From the NCBI RefSeq assembly GCF_009709675.1, contig NZ_WMLB01000033.1:62001-126000 (forward strand): a DNA stretch of 64,000 nt, in the 5' to 3' direction. Under the pieces are notes generated by a model that did not search any database, was not told the origin of the DNA, and saw only the letters and a list, made by a program, of their open reading frames with translations. The translations under genes were made by a program, and so were the position numbers. Origin of the DNA: Agromyces bracchium (GTDB lineage: Bacteria > Actinomycetota > Actinomycetes > Actinomycetales > Microbacteriaceae). This document shows positions 21,190-29,186 of this stretch, in pieces (position 1 is the stretch's first letter; each line of letters starts with the position of its first letter).

Positions 21190-22467
21190 ATGCGAATCCT
21201 CCTCATCGGTGCGGGGGGCGTCGGCGATGCCATCGCCAAGATCGCCGCCCGCCGCGACTTCTACGAGCTCATCGTCGTGAGTGACTACGACGAGTCCCGC
21301 GCCCGCCGCACGGTCGACTGGATCGCCGCGAAGCACGGCGAGGCCGTGGCGGCCCGGTTCGCCACGGCGCAGGTCGATGCGAGCGACCCGGAGGTCGTGG
21401 CATCCGTCGCCCGCGCCCACAGGGCCACCCACGTCATGAACGCCGTCGAGCCGAAGTTCGTGCCGTCGATCTTCTCGGGGGCGCTCGCCGCGGGCGCCGA
21501 CTACCTCGACATGGCGATGAGCCTGTCGGAGCCGCACCCGACCGAGCCGTACGCCGAGACCGGCGTGAAGCTCGGCGACGACCAGTTCGCACAGGCCGGC
21601 GACTGGGAGCAGGCCGGCCGGCTCGCGCTCGTCGGCATGGGCGTCGAGCCCGGGCTCTCCGACGTGTTCGCGCGCTATGCCGCCGACCACCTCTTCAGCG
21701 AGATCGACGAGCTCGGCACGCGCGACGGCGCGAACCTCGTCGTCCGCGACGAGGAGGGCAACGAGATCTTCGCGCCCTCGTTCTCGATCTGGACCACGAT
21801 CGAGGAGTGCCTGAACCCGCCCGTCGTGTGGGAGCAGGAGCGCGGCTGGTTCACGACCCCGCCGTTCAGCGAGCCCGAGGTGTTCGAGTTCCCCGAGGGC
21901 ATCGGCCCGGTCGAGTGCGTGAACGTCGAGCACGAGGAGGTGCTCCTCATGCCGCGCTGGGTCGACGCGAAGCGCGTCACGTTCAAGTACGGCCTGGGCG
22001 ACGAGTTCATCAACGTGCTGAAGACGCTGCACCTGCTCGGGCTCGACTCGACGACGCCCGTGCGCGTGCGGAGCGCGAACGGCCCCGTCGAGGTCGCCCC
22101 GCGCGACGTGGTCGCCGCGGCCCTGCCCGACCCCGCCACGATCGGGCCCCGCATGACCGGCAAGACCTGCGCCGGCCTGTGGGTCACGGGCACCGGCACG
22201 GATGGCGCGCCCCGCGAGGTGTACCTCTACCACGTGAGCGACAACGAGTGGACGATGCGCGAGTACGAGGCGCAGTGCGTCGTCTGGCAGACCGCGCTGA
22301 ACCCGGTCGTCGCGCTCGAGCTGCTCGCGACCGGCATCTGGTCGGGCCGCGGCGTGCTCGGCCCGGAGGCGTTCGACGCGCAGCCCTTCCTCGAGCTCAT
22401 GGCCCGCGCCGAGGCCGACGGCGGCTACGGCCAGCCCTGGGGCATGGAGGACCGCCTGGCCCGCTGA
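21190..22467 (+). CDS. Saccharopine-dehydrogenase-like oxidoreductase
   Basis: NAD(P)-dependent oxidoreductase of the saccharopine dehydrogenase/carboxynorspermidine synthase group, 425 residues. The N-terminal Rossmann motif is MRILLIGAGGVGDAIAKIA; VMNAVEPKFVPSIFSGALAAGADYLDMAM and GMGVEPGLSDVFARYAAD are family marks. The gene is preceded by an inverted repeat and by TACCGT 7 bases before the ATG, consistent with a leaderless message. The substrate is open: lysine, polyamine or another amino-acid imine. It lies just downstream of the urate operon but has its own promoter. Confidence 0.8.
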   Translation: MRILLIGAGGVGDAIAKIAARRDFYELIVVSDYDESRARRTVDWIAAKHGEAVAARFATAQVDASDPEVVASVARAHRATHVMNAVEPKFVPSIFSGALAAGADYLDMAMSLSEPHPTEPYAETGVKLGDDQFAQAGDWEQAGRLALVGMGVEPGLSDVFARYAADHLFSEIDELGTRDGANLVVRDEEGNEIFAPSFSIWTTIEECLNPPVVWEQERGWFTTPPFSEPEVFEFPEGIGPVECVNVEHEEVLLMPRWVDAKRVTFKYGLGDEFINVLKTLHLLGLDSTTPVRVRSANGPVEVAPRDVVAAALPDPATIGPRMTGKTCAGLWVTGTGTDGAPREVYLYHVSDNEWTMREYEAQCVVWQTALNPVVALELLATGIWSGRGVLGPEAFDAQPFLELMARAEADGGYGQPWGMEDRLAR

Positions 22468-22508
22468 TCCGCGCCCGCCCGACGCCGGCACCCGGTAGGG
22501 TCCCGACC

Positions 22509-23345
22509 ATGACGGATGCCGCGACCCTCGCCCGCGCGCACGAACTCGCCGACGAGGAGGACCGTCGCGCCGGCGTCGTCACCCGCGAAGCGCTGCCCGA
22601 CGAGCTCGCGGGCGTCCTCGCGCGCTTCGACGCGACGTGGGGCGTCGGTCGCTCGGTCGACCTGGCGTCGCTGAAGGCGATCGCGCACGCCGGCAACACG
22701 GTGCTCGTCGCTCTTCCCGCTCCGGGCCGTGCGGATGCCGCGGGCGAACTCGCCGACCCGGCCCACCCGCCGCTCGGCGCGGCGCTCGGCTTCCTCGGGT
22801 GGGAGGGCGGGCTGCACGTGCACTCCCACATGAACGCCGTCGACCCCGCCGCACGCGGCCGCGGCATCGGCGTCGCGCTGAAGCTCCGCCAGCGGGCGAT
22901 CTGCCTCGACCACGGTGTCGACGAGATCCGGTGGACGTACGATCCGCTCATCCGCCGCAACGCGCGCATGAACCTCGTCCGCCTGGGCGCCGAGGTCGCG
23001 GCGTACCGCCCCGACTTCTACGGCGAGCTGCGCGACGCCATCTCGGGCGGCGACCGCAGCGACCGGTTCGAGGTGCGCTGGCGGCTGTCCTCGCAACGGG
23101 TGGCCCGGGCCCTCGAGCGGATGCCGCAGCCGGCCTGGCACGCCGAGGGCGGCCTGCCGCTCGTGGCCGACTTCGAGGCTGTCCGGGCGGCCGATCGCGA
23201 GACGGCGGCAGCCCTGCGAGACGCCTCACGCGACGCCTTCGCCGCGCTCGCCGACGGACGGCTGCGGCCCGAACTCGATGCCGCCGGCGACTACGTGTTC
23301 ACCGCCGACGACCCCGACCGGCAGCCGGGCAGCGGCGCGCGCTGA
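22509..23345 (+). CDS. COG3375-like GNAT acyltransferase
   Basis: 278-residue acyl-CoA-dependent N-acyltransferase. The CoA-binding motif is in DPAARGRGIGVALKLRQR, followed by the distinctive WTYDPLIRRNARMNLVRLGAEV. This resembles the COG3375 GNAT group that is genetically linked to N-acylamino-acid racemases. The racemase-like gene at 25117 is two genes away, so it may acylate (for example succinylate) D-amino acids. TAGGGT 7 bases before the ATG suggests leaderless initiation. Confidence 0.72.
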   Translation: MTDAATLARAHELADEEDRRAGVVTREALPDELAGVLARFDATWGVGRSVDLASLKAIAHAGNTVLVALPAPGRADAAGELADPAHPPLGAALGFLGWEGGLHVHSHMNAVDPAARGRGIGVALKLRQRAICLDHGVDEIRWTYDPLIRRNARMNLVRLGAEVAAYRPDFYGELRDAISGGDRSDRFEVRWRLSSQRVARALERMPQPAWHAEGGLPLVADFEAVRAADRETAAALRDASRDAFAALADGRLRPELDAAGDYVFTADDPDRQPGSGAR

Positions 23346-23427
23346 TCCCGTTCCATCCGGGGCAGCCGCGCGGCGAACGCGGATCCGGTCTGCGTGTGAC
23401 GATCACGCCCGGGAGTACCATGCAGGC

Positions 23428-25050
23428 ATGCCTGAGGGGCGCCACGGGCTGGACGATGCCCGACGGGCGTACGCGAACCGGGATTGGCAGGCCGCGATCT
23501 CCGGGTTCGAGCACGAGCACGCCATCCGACACTTGGGGCCCGACGATCTCGCCAGCTGGAGCCGAAGCGCCTGGTGGCTCGCCCGGATGACGGAGAGCAT
23601 GGCGCGCGCCGAGGAGGCGTTCGTCGGGTTCCGCGACGCCGGCCGCGTGGACGATGCGACGGCGACCGCCCTGCGCGTCGCGCTGCTGCGTCAGATCACG
23701 GGGGACCTGACGGTCGGTGCGGCGTGGATGCGCCGGGCGCAGACGTTGCTGGACGGCCGTCCCGAGGGCGTCCTGCACGCCTACCTCATCACCCTCGAGC
23801 TGACGTTCGCGATGCTGGAGGGATCGGACGAGTGGTCCGCGGACGGCATCGAGCGGCTGCGGGACCTCGCGCGACGGCTGCCCGATCCCGCGGTCGTGAC
23901 GCTGAACCTCGCCGTCTCGGGCGTCTTCGACGTGCGCGCCGGACAGACCGCACGAGGCTTCGCGCAACTCGACGAGGCGATGCTCCGGGTGCTCGCCGAG
24001 GAGGTCGAGCCGGAGTGGGGCGGCGAGGTGTTCTGCAACACGATCGACCTCTGCCACGAGCTCGCGGACTACCGCCGCATGACCGACTGGACGCGCGCGA
24101 CCGAGCAGTGGTGCCACGACCTCGGCAGCGATGCGATCTACGCGGGCGTCTGCAGGGTCCACCGGCTCGAGTTGCGATCCGCCGCCGGGGACTGGGAGGA
24201 CGTCGAAGACGCGCTGGCCGACGTGTGCGAACGGCTCGCGCACGTGAATCCGTGGGTCGCCGGCGAAGGCTGGTACCAGCTGGGAGAGCTCCGGCGCCTG
24301 CGAGGGGACGCCGCCGGGGCACGTCAGGCGTACCGGATCGCGGGCGAGTTCGGCGTCGATCCGATGCCCGGCGCGGCGTACCTCGAATTGCAGGCGGGCG
24401 ATCGCGCGCGCGCCTGGCACCTCGTGACGACCGCCCTCGATGCGAGGGATCGACTGGGTCGATCACGGCTGCTGCGCGCCGCGGTCGAGGTCGCGCTGGC
24501 CAACGGCCGCATGGCCGAAGCCGCGGCGTTGCGCGACGAACTGCACGAGGTCGCGCGCGAGTACGCGAGTCCCGGGTTCCGCGCGTGGGCCGATCACGCG
24601 GACGGCATGCTCGCGCTCGCGGACGGCGACGCCACGGCATCCGTCGCCGCACTGCAGGCCGCCGACGCCTACTTCCGTCGGCTCGGTCTGCGCTGCGAGC
24701 ACGCGCGGGTCCTCGCCTGGCTCGCCGCGGCCTACGAGCGAGGCGGGGACGTCGGACAGGCCGAGCACCTCAGGGCCGAGGCCGCCGGTCTGTTCGAGCG
24801 CCTCGGTGCCCGTGCTGACCTCGAGGTCCCGCGATGGACCGACCGCGACGACGGACCGCTCACTCCCCGCGAGCGCGAGGTGCTCGAACGCGTCGCTCGC
24901 GGTGCGAGCACCCGCGACATCGCCCAGCAGCTCTTCATCAGCGCGAAGACGGTCGACCGTCACCTGGCGAACATCTACCGCAAACTGGGCGTTCGCTCGC
25001 GAACGGCCGCGGCGGCCTGGTGGCGGGAGGAGCGGGCGGCGGTGCGATGA
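23428..25050 (+). CDS. LuxR-type regulator with TPR-like N-terminus
   Basis: 540-residue regulator. The C-terminal LuxR helix-turn-helix is clear near residues 475-535 (LTPREREVLERVARGASTRD, then IAQQLFISAKTVDRHLANIY). The upstream 470 residues are helical and repeat-like (tetratricopeptide-style, with paired Trp/Tyr/Ala positions). No Walker A motif is visible, so it is not a full LAL/MalT ATPase. It sits between the GNAT and racemase-like genes and may control them. TACCAT 6 bases before the ATG and no Shine-Dalgarno sequence suggest leaderless expression. Confidence 0.83.
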   Translation: MPEGRHGLDDARRAYANRDWQAAISGFEHEHAIRHLGPDDLASWSRSAWWLARMTESMARAEEAFVGFRDAGRVDDATATALRVALLRQITGDLTVGAAWMRRAQTLLDGRPEGVLHAYLITLELTFAMLEGSDEWSADGIERLRDLARRLPDPAVVTLNLAVSGVFDVRAGQTARGFAQLDEAMLRVLAEEVEPEWGGEVFCNTIDLCHELADYRRMTDWTRATEQWCHDLGSDAIYAGVCRVHRLELRSAAGDWEDVEDALADVCERLAHVNPWVAGEGWYQLGELRRLRGDAAGARQAYRIAGEFGVDPMPGAAYLELQAGDRARAWHLVTTALDARDRLGRSRLLRAAVEVALANGRMAEAAALRDELHEVAREYASPGFRAWADHADGMLALADGDATASVAALQAADAYFRRLGLRCEHARVLAWLAAAYERGGDVGQAEHLRAEAAGLFERLGARADLEVPRWTDRDDGPLTPREREVLERVARGASTRDIAQQLFISAKTVDRHLANIYRKLGVRSRTAAAAWWREERAAVR

Positions 25051-25116
25051 TCCGGCCGCCTCCGATCCCCCGGAGTGCGCCACACTTGACTCGACCGCCC
25101 ATCGAACGGAGGCCCG

Positions 25117-26406
25117 ATGACGACGACCACTCCCACGATCGAGGCGATCGAGCTGCACCGGCTCGAGGTGCCGCTCGTCCGACCCTTCGAGACCTCGTTC
25201 GGCCGCGAGACGGCTCGCGAGGTGCTGCTCGTGCACGTCCGCACCGACCGGGGCGACGGCTGGGGCGAGTGCGTGGCCGGCCGCGACCCGTTCTACTCGG
25301 GCGAGTACGTCGACGGCGCGGCATCCGTCATCGAGCGCTACCTCGCGCCCGCGCTGCTGCGCGCGCCGGCGCCGCTCGTCGTCGACGACGGGCACGTGAG
25401 CGGTGTGCTCATCGAGGATCCCGCGCACGCGACCGGCATCTGGGTCGACGACCGCGAGCAGCGGGTCGGCGGCACGGCCGCGGCGGGCACGAGCGGAGGT
25501 GCGGCCGCGTCGATCGCGAGCGTGCCGCTCGCGGCATCCGTCGCCCCGAACCTGGCGTTCGTCGCCGGCCACCGCATGGCGAAGGGTGCGCTCGAGGCGG
25601 CCGTGCTCGATGCCGAGCTTCGCGCGCAGGGGCGTTCGATGGGTGAGTGCTTCGGCGCGGTGCGCGACTGGGTCGACTGCGGGGTGTCGGTCGGCATCGC
25701 GCCGACCCTCGAGGAACTCCTCGACGAGGTGACCGGCTACGTCGAGGAGGGGTATCGGCGGATCAAGCTGAAGATCAAGCCCGGGTGGGACCTCGTGCCG
25801 GTCGCCGCGGTGCGCGAGCTCATCGGCCGCGAGGCCATGCTGCAGGTCGACGCGAACACGGCGTACACGTCCGACGACATCCCGCTGCTCGCGAGCCTCG
25901 ACCCGTTCGACCTGCTCCTCATCGAGCAGCCCTTCGCCGAGGAGGACCTCGCGACACACGTGGCCCTCGCGCAGGCCGCCGAGACCCCCGTGTGCCTCGA
26001 CGAGTCGATCCTCGACGTCACGACCGCGGTCGACGCGATCGAGCGCGGCGCGACGAGCATCGTGAACATCAAGCCCGGCCGCATGGGCGGGTTCCTCGAG
26101 GCGCTGCGCGTGCACGACGCGTGCCGGGCCCGCGAAGTGCCCGTGTGGTGCGGCGGCATGCTCGAGACGGGCGTCGGCCGCGCGGCGAACGTCGCGATCG
26201 CCGCGCTGCCGGGCTTCGTGCTACCGGGCGACACGTCGGCCTCGGGCCGGTACTTCGCGGACGACCTCACCGAGCCGTTCGTGCTCGGCACGGGCGAGCA
26301 CCGCGGTCAGATCAGGGTGCCGGATGCCGCGGGCACGGGGGTCACCGTGCGCGAGGAGCTCGTGCGCGACTGGGCGTCCCGGCCGGCGGTGACGATCGGC
26401 GCGTGA
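25117..26406 (+). CDS. Enolase-superfamily N-acylamino-acid racemase / o-succinylbenzoate synthase
   Basis: 429-residue muconate-lactonizing-subgroup enzyme. The catalytic KxK is in YRRIKLKIKPGWD, metal ligands in LQVDANTAY (Asp), LLIEQPF (Glu) and VCLDESI (Asp), and the second catalytic Lys in VNIKPGRMGG. The family is about 370 residues; the excess is a low-complexity insert around residues 90-150 between the capping domain and the barrel. Sequence cannot separate MenC from N-succinylamino-acid racemase. The COG3375-type GNAT nearby and the absence of other menaquinone genes favour racemase. GGAGG precedes the ATG. Confidence 0.83.
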   Translation: MTTTTPTIEAIELHRLEVPLVRPFETSFGRETAREVLLVHVRTDRGDGWGECVAGRDPFYSGEYVDGAASVIERYLAPALLRAPAPLVVDDGHVSGVLIEDPAHATGIWVDDREQRVGGTAAAGTSGGAAASIASVPLAASVAPNLAFVAGHRMAKGALEAAVLDAELRAQGRSMGECFGAVRDWVDCGVSVGIAPTLEELLDEVTGYVEEGYRRIKLKIKPGWDLVPVAAVRELIGREAMLQVDANTAYTSDDIPLLASLDPFDLLLIEQPFAEEDLATHVALAQAAETPVCLDESILDVTTAVDAIERGATSIVNIKPGRMGGFLEALRVHDACRAREVPVWCGGMLETGVGRAANVAIAALPGFVLPGDTSASGRYFADDLTEPFVLGTGEHRGQIRVPDAAGTGVTVREELVRDWASRPAVTIGA

Positions 26407-26424
26407 CGCCGTCGCGCGTCACGC
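26401..26424. terminator. Bidirectional hairpin between convergent genes
   Basis: GCGTGACGC (26401-26409) and GCGTCACGC (26416-26424) pair perfectly with a 6-base loop and overlap the stop codons of both convergent genes. There is no T tract; the role is inferred from position. Confidence 0.5.
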
Positions 26425-27027
26425 CTTCTGGACCGTGGCCGCCTGCGGCTGCCGCTTCGGCGCGAGCACCGGCAGCGCGAGCCCGCCGAGCGCGGAGCCG
26501 AGCCCGCCCCAGACCAGGTCGCCGATCGTGTCGCGGTAGTCGACGTAGATGTCGTCGTCGATGAAGTTCTTGCCGAACCACTCGAAGACCTCCCAGATCA
26601 CCGCGAGCCCGAAGCCGAAGGCCGTCGTGACGAGCACGGCGGCGAGCACGGGTCGGGGCAGCCGCTGCGGATCGGCGATGAGGCGCAGGCGCACGAACAG
26701 GAGCACTGCGATGACGGCGGCGAGCCCGTTCATGAGGAAGTGCATCGGGATGTCCCACCAGCGGACGCTCACGTAGAGGTCGGTCACGCTGCTCCAGACG
26801 GAGACGAGCGCGATGACGCCGAACGAGATGTCGAGCGCGGGGCGCACGTGCAGGACGCGGGGAAGGACCATCGCCGCGGACACGAACGTGAGGCTGACGA
26901 GCCCGAGCGGACCCCACCCGATGCCGGCGATCGGGATGCAGATCAGCGCGATGAGGCGCAGCACGTCGGCGGCGATCTCGCCGGGGCCCTCGGCGCGCCG
27001 CGTGAGTCCGCTCCAGATGCTCCGCAT
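26419..27027 (-). CDS. DUF2238-like integral membrane protein
   Basis: 202-residue membrane protein with about six spans. It contains WWDIPMHFLMNG, AVIWEVFEWFGKNF and YVDYRDTIGDLVWGGLGSALG, a pattern of acidic and aromatic residues within helices resembling the YjdF/DUF2238 family. Function is unknown. The ATG shares one base with the stop of the nuclease gene upstream (TGATG), so the two are co-translated. Confidence 0.65.
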   Translation of the reverse strand: MRSIWSGLTRRAEGPGEIAADVLRLIALICIPIAGIGWGPLGLVSLTFVSAAMVLPRVLHVRPALDISFGVIALVSVWSSVTDLYVSVRWWDIPMHFLMNGLAAVIAVLLFVRLRLIADPQRLPRPVLAAVLVTTAFGFGLAVIWEVFEWFGKNFIDDDIYVDYRDTIGDLVWGGLGSALGGLALPVLAPKRQPQAATVQKA

Positions 27028-27908
27028 CACCCTGCCTCCTTCGTCCGGACCGTGGCCGCCGCGTCGATCGATCGGTGCCGCAGCACCGCCTGCACCGGTT
27101 CGTGGTCGGATGCCGCGCGCCCCTCGAACCTCGTCGCGTTGATGCCGGCGTGCGTGACCTCGGCGGCCCCGCCGACGAGGATCAGGTCGATGCGGCGTCC
27201 GCCGCGCCTGCGCGGACCGTAGTTCGAGAACGTGCCCCACTCGGGCGTCAGCCGTTCCGCGGTGGCATCCCAGACGTCGCGGAGCACGCCGTCGCCCGTG
27301 AGACGACGATGCACGGCCGATCGCTCGTCGGCGTTGAAGTCGCCGGTGACGACGATGGCCGCATCGGGCTCGTCGAGCTGCGCGGCGTGCGCGAGGCCGG
27401 CGATCATCAGCGCCGACTGCAGCCGGGAACGGCGCGAGAGGTGATCGAGGTGCGTGTTGAGCACGCGGAGCCGGCCGCCCGTCTCACGGTCGGTGAACTC
27501 GGCGGAGACGACGAGTCGGCGCGTCAGGTTGCCCCACGAACGCGAGCCGTGCTCGTCGGGCGTCGCGGAGAGTGCGAGCTGTCGCCAGTTCGTGAGCTCG
27601 AGTCGTTCGGCGTCGTAGTAGACCGGGCACGCCTCGCCGTGACCGCCGGGATCGCGCCCGGTCCCCACCCAGCGGTGGGTCCCGCCGAGCGCGTGGCCGA
27701 CGACCTCGACCTGCTCGTCGAGCGCCTCCTGGACGCCGAGCACGGTCGGCCGCTCGGCGGCGAGGAGTCGCCGCACGAGGGGCTTCCGCGTCGCCCAGCG
27801 GTCGGGGCTGCCCGGACGGTTGCGCGGCATCCGTCGCCGGACGTTGAAGGACATCACGTGCAGGTCGGGTGCCTCGACCGGGCCGATGAGCGGCTCGTCC
27901 GTCATCAT
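27027..27908 (-). CDS. Endonuclease/exonuclease/phosphatase family protein
   Basis: 293-residue DNase I-like hydrolase, probably acting on phosphodiesters or phospholipid/inositol phosphates; cytoplasmic, no signal peptide. All core motifs are present in order: HVMSFNVR, VLGVQEAL (metal Glu), LNTHLDH, VTGDFNAD, RIDLILV and ASDHEPVQAVL (catalytic Asp-His). TACGCT 6 bases upstream of the first of two ATG codons, with no Shine-Dalgarno sequence, suggests a leaderless start. Confidence 0.88.
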   Translation of the reverse strand: MMTDEPLIGPVEAPDLHVMSFNVRRRMPRNRPGSPDRWATRKPLVRRLLAAERPTVLGVQEALDEQVEVVGHALGGTHRWVGTGRDPGGHGEACPVYYDAERLELTNWRQLALSATPDEHGSRSWGNLTRRLVVSAEFTDRETGGRLRVLNTHLDHLSRRSRLQSALMIAGLAHAAQLDEPDAAIVVTGDFNADERSAVHRRLTGDGVLRDVWDATAERLTPEWGTFSNYGPRRRGGRRIDLILVGGAAEVTHAGINATRFEGRAASDHEPVQAVLRHRSIDAAATVRTKEAG

Positions 27909-27948
27909 GCGCCCAGCGTACGCCCGGCCGCGGCGCGAGCCGGGCCCT

Positions 27949-28224
27949 TCAGCCCAGCAACTCGCGCCGCGCCTCGGGGTAGCCGAGCACGTTCGGCTCG
28001 GTCGCGGCGGCGGAACGCGAGAGCAGGTCGGTCGGGCACCATCCGGTGATCGCGCCGATCGCGAGGAACGTCGCGCAGATCCCGGCCGGGATCGCGCACC
28101 AGAGGTTGTCGAGGTTGGATGCCGCGAACGCGGCGAGGAACACCGCGATCACGCCGCGGAGCACGCGTTCGCCGCGGCCCACCGCGCACGAGCGCGCGGC
28201 GAGCGAGCGGGCGAGGCGGTTCAC
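27949..28224 (-). CDS. DUF2892 (YgaP-like) membrane protein
   Basis: 91-residue protein with two membrane helices and the family motif GWCPTDLL after the second. DUF2892 proteins often accompany or are fused to rhodaneses. The GTG start overlaps the TGA of the thioredoxin gene (GTGA), and a rhodanese gene diverges just upstream, supporting a sulfane-sulfur/persulfide stress role. Confidence 0.8.
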   Translation of the reverse strand: MNRLARSLAARSCAVGRGERVLRGVIAVFLAAFAASNLDNLWCAIPAGICATFLAIGAITGWCPTDLLSRSAAATEPNVLGYPEARRELLG

Positions 28225-28598
28225 GCCTGTGCGGCAGCGGCCTGCTGCTCGGCGAGCTGGCGACGCACGTCGTCCATGTCGAGCGCCTTGGTGCCCTCGA
28301 TGACCTGCTCGAGCTGCGCGGCGTTCAGTGCGCCCGGCTGGGCGAAGACGATGATGCCCTGGCGGAACACGACGAGCGTCGGGATGGAGGTGATGCGGAA
28401 GCCGGCCGCGAGGGCCTGCTCGGCCTCGGTGTCGACCTTTCCGAAGACGACGTCGGCGTGCTGCTCGGAGGCGCGCTCGAAGATCGGGCCGAACATGCGG
28501 CACGGGCCGCACCATTCCGCCCAGAAGTCGAGGAGCACGATGTCGTTGTCCGTGATGGTGGACTCGATGGTGTCGTGGGTGATGTTCACGGAAGCCAT
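28221..28598 (-). CDS. Thioredoxin
   Basis: 125-residue cytosolic thioredoxin with the canonical active site FWAEWCGPCRMFGP and the cis-proline segment ITSIPTLVVFRQG. An Ala/Gln-rich tail extends the usual length by about 18 residues. The minus-strand TAGAAT box lies 6 bases before the ATG, suggesting a leaderless message. Its promoter region contains the CsoR/CstR-type operator shared with the divergent rhodanese gene. Confidence 0.94.
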   Translation of the reverse strand: MASVNITHDTIESTITDNDIVLLDFWAEWCGPCRMFGPIFERASEQHADVVFGKVDTEAEQALAAGFRITSIPTLVVFRQGIIVFAQPGALNAAQLEQVIEGTKALDMDDVRRQLAEQQAAAAQA

Positions 28599-28616
28599 GC
28601 GTCGATTCTACCAGAA

Positions 28617-28633
28617 GATACCCCTGGGGTATC
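28617..28633. promoter_or_regulatory. CsoR/CstR-type operator between thioredoxin and rhodanese genes
   Basis: GATACCCCTGGGGTATC is a perfect 17-bp palindrome of the ATACCC-GGGTAT class bound by CsoR/RcnR/CstR repressors. It lies within 7 bases of the -10 boxes of both divergent genes (TAGAAT at 28610-28605 minus; TATCAT at 28630-28635 plus, overlapping it). The sulfur-handling gene products point to the persulfide sensor CstR. No csoR/cstR gene is in the window. Confidence 0.75.
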
Positions 28634-28642
28634 ATTCATCGC

Positions 28643-29068
28643 ATGCAGACCACGATCCACCGCTCCTCGGGCGCTCCGGTGCCCCGTTCCGCCCGTCCCG
28701 TCCGTCGCGTCCGCGGCATCCGAGCCGCCCTCGTCGCCGCCGCCGGTGCGACCGCACTCGCCCTCACCGGCTGCGCGTCGACCGAGCCCATCGAGCTCGG
28801 CGCCGACGCCGTCGTCGTCGACGTGCGGACGCCCGCCGAGTACGCCGCCGGCCACCTCGAGGGAGCGGTCAACGTCGACCTCACCTCGGGCGAGCTCGCC
28901 GCCGAGATCCCCGCACTCGACGCGGAGGGCGACTACGTCGTCTACTGCAAGTCGGGCAACCGCTCCGCCCAGGCCACCGCGCTGATGGAGGGCGCCGGCC
29001 TCGACGTGACCGACGCCGGGTCGATGCAGCAGGCGGCGGATGCCACGGGGCTGTCGATCGTGCAGTAG
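28643..29068 (+). CDS. Rhodanese-domain lipoprotein
   Basis: 141-residue rhodanese with an N-terminal lipoprotein signal (basic region, hydrophobic stretch, lipobox LTGC near residue 49). The domain has VVVDVRTPAEYAAGHLEGAVNVD and the active-site loop VVYCKSGNRSAQA with its catalytic Cys. Membrane-anchored outside the cytoplasm, it could handle thiosulfate or polysulfide at the surface. Leaderless start is likely: TATCAT 7 bases before the ATG. Confidence 0.9.
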   Translation: MQTTIHRSSGAPVPRSARPVRRVRGIRAALVAAAGATALALTGCASTEPIELGADAVVVDVRTPAEYAAGHLEGAVNVDLTSGELAAEIPALDAEGDYVVYCKSGNRSAQATALMEGAGLDVTDAGSMQQAADATGLSIVQ

Positions 29069-29113
29069 CGCTGCTCGCCGCCTCCGGCTCGCGGCCTTGC
29101 GCGCCGTCCATGC

Positions 29114-29159
29114 TTGACATTTTTCATGCACACGGATGGAATGTTCACTGCAACTGAAC
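29114..29159 (+). promoter_or_regulatory. Promoter and 17-bp palindromic operator of the bicupin operon
   Basis: TTGACA (29114-29119), a 17-base spacer and TGGAAT (29137-29142) form a clear promoter. Immediately after it, GTTCACTGCAACTGAAC (29143-29159) has the GTTCA-N7-TGAAC form found in other promoters of the 29-51 kb island. A further half-site GTTCA follows near 29167. Confidence 0.72.
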
Positions 29160-29186
29160 GTCGATGTTCATGTCGTGGAGGCATCC

